DNA of 64,000 nucleotides from Streptomyces griseomycini (GTDB lineage Bacteria; Actinomycetota; Actinomycetes; Streptomycetales; Streptomycetaceae). The notes under the pieces are model-generated. The model searched no databases. It was not told where the DNA came from and saw only the letters and a list, made by a program, of their open reading frames with translations. Positions 61,116 through 64,000 of this stretch are shown here, in pieces. The stretch's first letter is position 1. Each line of letters starts with the position of its first letter. The stretch is from NCBI RefSeq assembly GCF_014203535.1, contig NZ_JACHJI010000006.1, forward strand, positions 186,001 through 250,000, written 5' to 3'. A program made the translations under genes and the position numbers.

Positions 61116-61317
61116 CGCGGGCCCCCGGCCGGCGAGCACGCCGCTGCCGGTCGAACGCTTCGGCAGTTCCGACGGCCGCACCCCGGTGGTCCGTTCCCGG
61201 TGCGGACGTGACATTTCGTCCAGTCCACCGGCCTGCCGCGGCCCCCGCGCCCTCCTGCTCTCCTGCTCTCCTGCTCTCCTGACGAACCGACGGGTGAAGG
61301 AGCACGGTGAGCGCAGC

Positions 61318-61852
61318 AGCGGCAGCGGGGACCTGGAGGTGAACCGCGTCGGTTACGGCGCGATGCGGCTGACCGGCAACGGCACGAGGGGCGGCTCCGA
61401 CGGCGGACCGATCGGCCGCGGCGCCGCCGTCCGGATCCCGCGCAGCGCGTTCGAGCGGGGCGTCAACCACGTCGACACGGCCGCCTTCCGCTTCCCGCCG
61501 CTGCGCTCCGCGAACGAGCTCGTCAACCCGGCCCTCGCGTCCCGGCGCGACGACGTGGCCGTGGTGACCGAGGCCGGCCCGGGGCGCGCCCCCTCCGGAC
61601 AGCGGCTCGCCATGGTCCGCCCCGACCGGCTCCGCGGCCAGGTCGAGGAGAACCTGCGCCGGCCCGGCCGGGACCACCTCGACGTGGTCGACCTGCGCGT
61701 CAACGACCCCGGCACCTCGGTCGCCGCGCACTTCGGCGCCCTCTCCGAGCTGCGCGAGGCGGGCCTGGTCCGGCACCTCGGACTCTCGGACGTCCGGCCG
61801 GAACACCTGGCCGAGGCCCGGGCGATCGCCCCGGTGGTGCCCCACGGGGAGC
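61318..61852 (+). pseudogene. Aldo/keto reductase remnant with lost active site
   Basis: From about 61330 the plus strand reads DLEVNRVGYGAMRLTGNGTR, NHVDTAAFRFPPLRSANELV, GRDHLDVVDLRVNDPGTSVA and LREAGLVRHLGLSDVRPEHL, clearly an aldo/keto reductase. The catalytic Tyr (normally AFYF) is Arg and the catalytic Lys (normally ATKVGPG) is Glu. The protein ends after ARAIAPVVP, with the second half missing. Upstream, GTGAGCGCAGCAGCG looks like the old start but is one base out of frame. The gene is decayed at the start, the active site and the 3' end, and runs into the TetR operator. Confidence 0.82.
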
Positions 61853-61889
61853 AGGCGGACGGCCGGCCCCGCCGAGGAACGCTCGCCTT

Positions 61890-61911
61890 CTGTACCTACT
61901 GGTATGTACAG
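61890..61911 (+). promoter_or_regulatory. TetR-type operator
   Basis: CTGTACCTACTGGTATGTAC with AG forms an inverted repeat (CTGTAC and GTACAG arms, with inner TACC and GGTA) directly before the TetR start at 61919. Self-repression is the expected role. Confidence 0.75.
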
Positions 61912-61918
61912 TGCTGGC

Positions 61919-62482
61919 ATGAGCACCTCGGAACGGCTGATCGAGTCCACCCGCGAACTGCTGTGGGAGCGCGGCTACGTGGGCACCAGCCCGAAGGCGA
62001 TCCTGGAGCGGTCGGGCGCGGGCCAGGGCAGCATGTACCACCACTTCAGGGGGAAGCCGGACCTCGCGCTGGCCGCGATCCGGCGGACCGCCGAGGAGAC
62101 ACGGGCCACCGCCGACGCGGTCCTCGCCGGGCCGGGAACGCCGTACCAGCGGATCGAGGCGTACCTGCTGCGCGAGCGCGACGTCCTGCGCGGCTGTCCG
62201 GTCGGGCGGCTCACCATGGACCCGGACGTCATCGCCGACGACGCGCTGCGCGCCCCGGTGGACGAGACCCTGGACTGGCTGCGCACGCGGATCACCGGGA
62301 TCGTCGAAGAGGGCAAGGAGCAGGGCGAGTTCGCGCCGGTTCTCGACAGCTCGGAGGTCGCGGCGGCCGTCGTCGCGACCGTCCAGGGCGGCTACGTACT
62401 GGCCCGTGCCTCCGGCTCCCCCGCCGCCTTCGACGCGGGGGTGCGCGGTCTGCTCGTGCTGCTCGCGCCACGAGAGCGGTAG
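61919..62482 (+). CDS. TetR-family repressor
   Basis: The 187-residue protein has the TetR helix-turn-helix (LIESTRELLWERGYVGTSPK, AILERSGAGQGSMYHHFRGK) and a ligand domain of the LmrA/YxaF type (LRERDVLRGCPVGRLTMDPD, ITGIVEEGKEQGEFAPVLDS). It should repress itself through the palindrome at 61890-61911, which leaves only a few bases of leader, and probably the DUF4865 gene 30 bases downstream. In other Streptomyces an aldo/keto reductase usually belongs to the same set; here that gene is dead. An ATG five codons upstream is possible. Confidence 0.9.
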   Translation: MSTSERLIESTRELLWERGYVGTSPKAILERSGAGQGSMYHHFRGKPDLALAAIRRTAEETRATADAVLAGPGTPYQRIEAYLLRERDVLRGCPVGRLTMDPDVIADDALRAPVDETLDWLRTRITGIVEEGKEQGEFAPVLDSSEVAAAVVATVQGGYVLARASGSPAAFDAGVRGLLVLLAPRER

Positions 62483-62512
62483 GTCCCGTCGATCTCCCCG
62501 GAGGTGAACCCG

Positions 62513-63097
62513 TTGCACGCCCTGCAGTACGAACTCACCCTGCCCGCCGACTACGACATGGGGATCGTCCGGGACCGGGTGGCCCGGCGCGGGCACCTGC
62601 TCGACGCGTGGCCGGGCCTCGGCGTCAAGGCGTACCTGACACGCGAGCGCGGAGTCCACGGCTCACCCGTCAACCAGTACGCGCCGTTCTACCTGTGGAA
62701 CACCGTCGAGGGCATGAACGCCTTCCTCTGGGACGGCGGGTTCCAGGGCGTCGCCGACGACTTCGGGCGTCCCCCGGTGCGGCAGTGGACCGGCCTCGCG
62801 TACGAGGAGGGGGTGGCCGCGGACGCTCCGGCCGTCGTCGCCGTCCGGCACCGGCGTCCCGTGCCGGACGGGGGGCGGGTGGGCGAGCGGGCCGAGGAGG
62901 CGGTGCGGGAGTGCGGGCGGCTGGCCGGCCGGGACGGCGCGGTGCTCGCCGCGGCCGCCGTGGACACCGCCCGCTGGGAGCTGGTGCACTTCTCGCTCTG
63001 GGCGCACGACGCGCCCGAGGAGGACGGCGAGGTCTTCCAGGTGCTGCACGTGTCGGCACCGGAACGGGACCGGCTGCCCCGGAGGCGCCAGTGGTGA
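62513..63097 (+). CDS. DUF4865 family protein
   Basis: The 194-residue protein matches DUF4865 throughout: HALQYELTLPADYDMGIVRD, RVARRGHLLDAWPGLGVKAY, NQYAPFYLWNTVEGMNAFLW, GGFQGVADDFGRPPVRQWTG. The fold is probably a dimeric ferredoxin-like (monooxygenase-like) barrel. The TTG at 62513 is chosen because GGAGG stands eight bases before it; the GTG at 62504 overlaps that box. It is co-directional with, and 30 bases from, the TetR gene. Confidence 0.85.
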   Translation: MHALQYELTLPADYDMGIVRDRVARRGHLLDAWPGLGVKAYLTRERGVHGSPVNQYAPFYLWNTVEGMNAFLWDGGFQGVADDFGRPPVRQWTGLAYEEGVAADAPAVVAVRHRRPVPDGGRVGERAEEAVRECGRLAGRDGAVLAAAAVDTARWELVHFSLWAHDAPEEDGEVFQVLHVSAPERDRLPRRRQW

Positions 63098-63223
63098 GCG
63101 CGGTCCGTCCCGGCCCCGGCGATGTGCCGCCCGGGCGCCCCGGGGGGCGCCCGTCCTCGCCGGGGACCCCCGTCCGGGACCTCGATGCCGACCGGCACCG
63201 AGGGCCGCCCGCGCGGCGGGCGG

Positions 63224-63643
63224 TCAGCCGGACTGGTCGCTGTCCTTCATCGCGCCCCAGCCGTGCCAGCGGTCGACCTCGATCCAGGCGCTGACCCGGG
63301 CGCGCTCCCGGTCCGGGTAGGCGTTGCCGGTGTAGTGCCGGGCGAGGCGGTCGATGTCGGCCAGACCGTCGTCGTCGCGCAGCTCGGCGACGCGGCCGAG
63401 CAGGGTGACGTGGGTGTACCAGTCGTCGTCGGCCAAAACGGTGAGGGTGACGCGCGGGTCGCGGCGCAGGTGCTTCAGGCGCACCCGGCCCTCGTCGAGG
63501 TTGACCAGCGCACGGCCGTCCTCCCACAGGTACCAGGTGGGGGTGGAGACGGGCGCGCCGTCGGAGCGGACCGTGGCCATGACGCAGGGGTTGGGACGGC
63601 GCAGCAGGGCAGCGGCCTCGGGGGGCAGTGGGGGTTTGGACAT
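63224..63643 (-). CDS. PPOX-class (F420/FMN-binding) split-barrel protein
   Basis: The 139-residue protein is a pyridoxamine-5'-phosphate-oxidase-like split barrel: PNPCVMATVRSDGAPVSTPT, WYLWEDGRALVNLDEGRVRL, KHLRRDPRVTLTVLADDDWY, then HVTLLGRVAELRDDDGLADI. The GxPxxxPxWY arrangement is common in actinobacterial F420-dependent oxidoreductases. Cofactor choice (F420, FMN or heme) cannot be settled by eye. The ATG at 63643 follows CAGGAGG. Confidence 0.88.
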   Translation of the reverse strand: MSKPPLPPEAAALLRRPNPCVMATVRSDGAPVSTPTWYLWEDGRALVNLDEGRVRLKHLRRDPRVTLTVLADDDWYTHVTLLGRVAELRDDDGLADIDRLARHYTGNAYPDRERARVSAWIEVDRWHGWGAMKDSDQSG

Positions 63644-63696
63644 GACGACCTCCTGTGATGGTCTTCGGACGGTTCCCGCGCGCCGCGTACGGCTGT

Positions 63697-64000
63697 TCAG
63701 GTGGTGGGCTCGTCGAAGCTGGCGTGGTAGGCGGCGGCCATGTCCTCGTCGCCGTGGCCCCGGGCGGCGGCCCGCTCCAGGCGTTCGGCGCTCGCGGCGG
63801 CCACGTCCAGGCGGACGCCGTGCTGCTCGCCCGCCCGCACGATCAGACGGGCGTCCTTGGCGGCGGTGGTCACGGCGAACTGGGCCGGGGACAGCTTCCC
63901 GTCGAGGATCAGGGCGGCCTTGGCGCGCAGATAGCCCATGTCGAGCGGACCGCCGGCGATGAGGTCGAAGAAACCGTCCGGTGCGACGTCGAGGGCCTCG
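63697..64000 (-). CDS. NAD(P)-dependent 3-hydroxyisobutyrate dehydrogenase-like protein (partial)
   Basis: The last 100 codons of a beta-hydroxyacid dehydrogenase are present: DGFFDLIAGGPLDMGYLRAK, then KLSPAQFAVTTAAKDARLIV, VAAASAERLERAAARGHGDE and DMAAAYHASFDEPTT before the stop. This is the all-helical C-terminal domain with the conserved Lys in AAKDARL. The N-terminal Rossmann domain lies beyond the right edge. It is on the same strand as, and upstream of, the PPOX gene (53 bases between). Confidence 0.85.
   Translation of the reverse strand, partial: EALDVAPDGFFDLIAGGPLDMGYLRAKAALILDGKLSPAQFAVTTAAKDARLIVRAGEQHGVRLDVAAASAERLERAAARGHGDEDMAAAYHASFDEPTT

Overview
The window is GC-rich actinobacterial chromosome, almost certainly Streptomyces. 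Third codon positions are nearly always G or C, GTG and TTG starts are common, and many products belong to families typical of Streptomyces: SpoIIE/PP2C phosphatases, SARP regulators, DUF5133, DUF6643, DUF2795 and two-domain TerD proteins. Everything here was read by eye. Family names come from recalled motifs, not from searches.

Layout. 0-17.8 kb holds mostly intact genes: TerC, a GH36 alpha-galactosidase, a broken DUF1264 gene, an ASCH/DUF2809 pair, a HEAT protein overlapping a MerR-HEAT fusion, a Cys/Ser-rich membrane protein opposed by a VOC gene, a secreted CBM2 glycosidase behind a CebR-type operator, an MFS exporter, a secreted beta-helix protein and a large SpoIIE-type phosphatase. 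17.9-29.5 kb is a gene graveyard with some intact genes: remnants of hypX and hypF joined together, a truncated unknown gene, an IS3 scar, a 5'-truncated Rhs toxin tail with its immunity-like gene, and cut-off FG-GAP, PP2C, SMI1/KNR4 and AfsR genes. An intact glycosyltransferase, DUF5133, DUF2795 and baeRF-type genes sit among them.

30.2-37.3 kb is a compact class II lanthipeptide cluster. A SARP regulator converges on a LanM synthetase. A 71-residue precursor lies upstream of lanM, behind a perfect palindrome. A peptidase-containing LanT transporter is divergent. The precursor core uses only Thr and Cys for rings, with four Thr-Cys pairs four residues apart. The lanA-lanT spacer carries 11-bp-phased direct repeats of the kind SARPs bind, so the SARP probably controls the cluster.

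37.6-64 kb is mostly housekeeping and conserved Streptomyces genes: an MHS-family transporter with a PucR-type regulator and 3-hydroxybutyrate dehydrogenase, Nudix, Lnt, an O-antigen-ligase-like protein, a glutamate-racemase-like enzyme, an HpnB-like glycosyltransferase, TerD, MOSC, a beta-helix/AAA ATPase fusion, a membrane alpha/beta-hydrolase-like protein, DeoR, a Cds1-like PLP enzyme, an anti-sigma-type ATPase, a decayed aldo/keto reductase beside TetR and DUF4865, a PPOX protein and a dehydrogenase running off the right edge.
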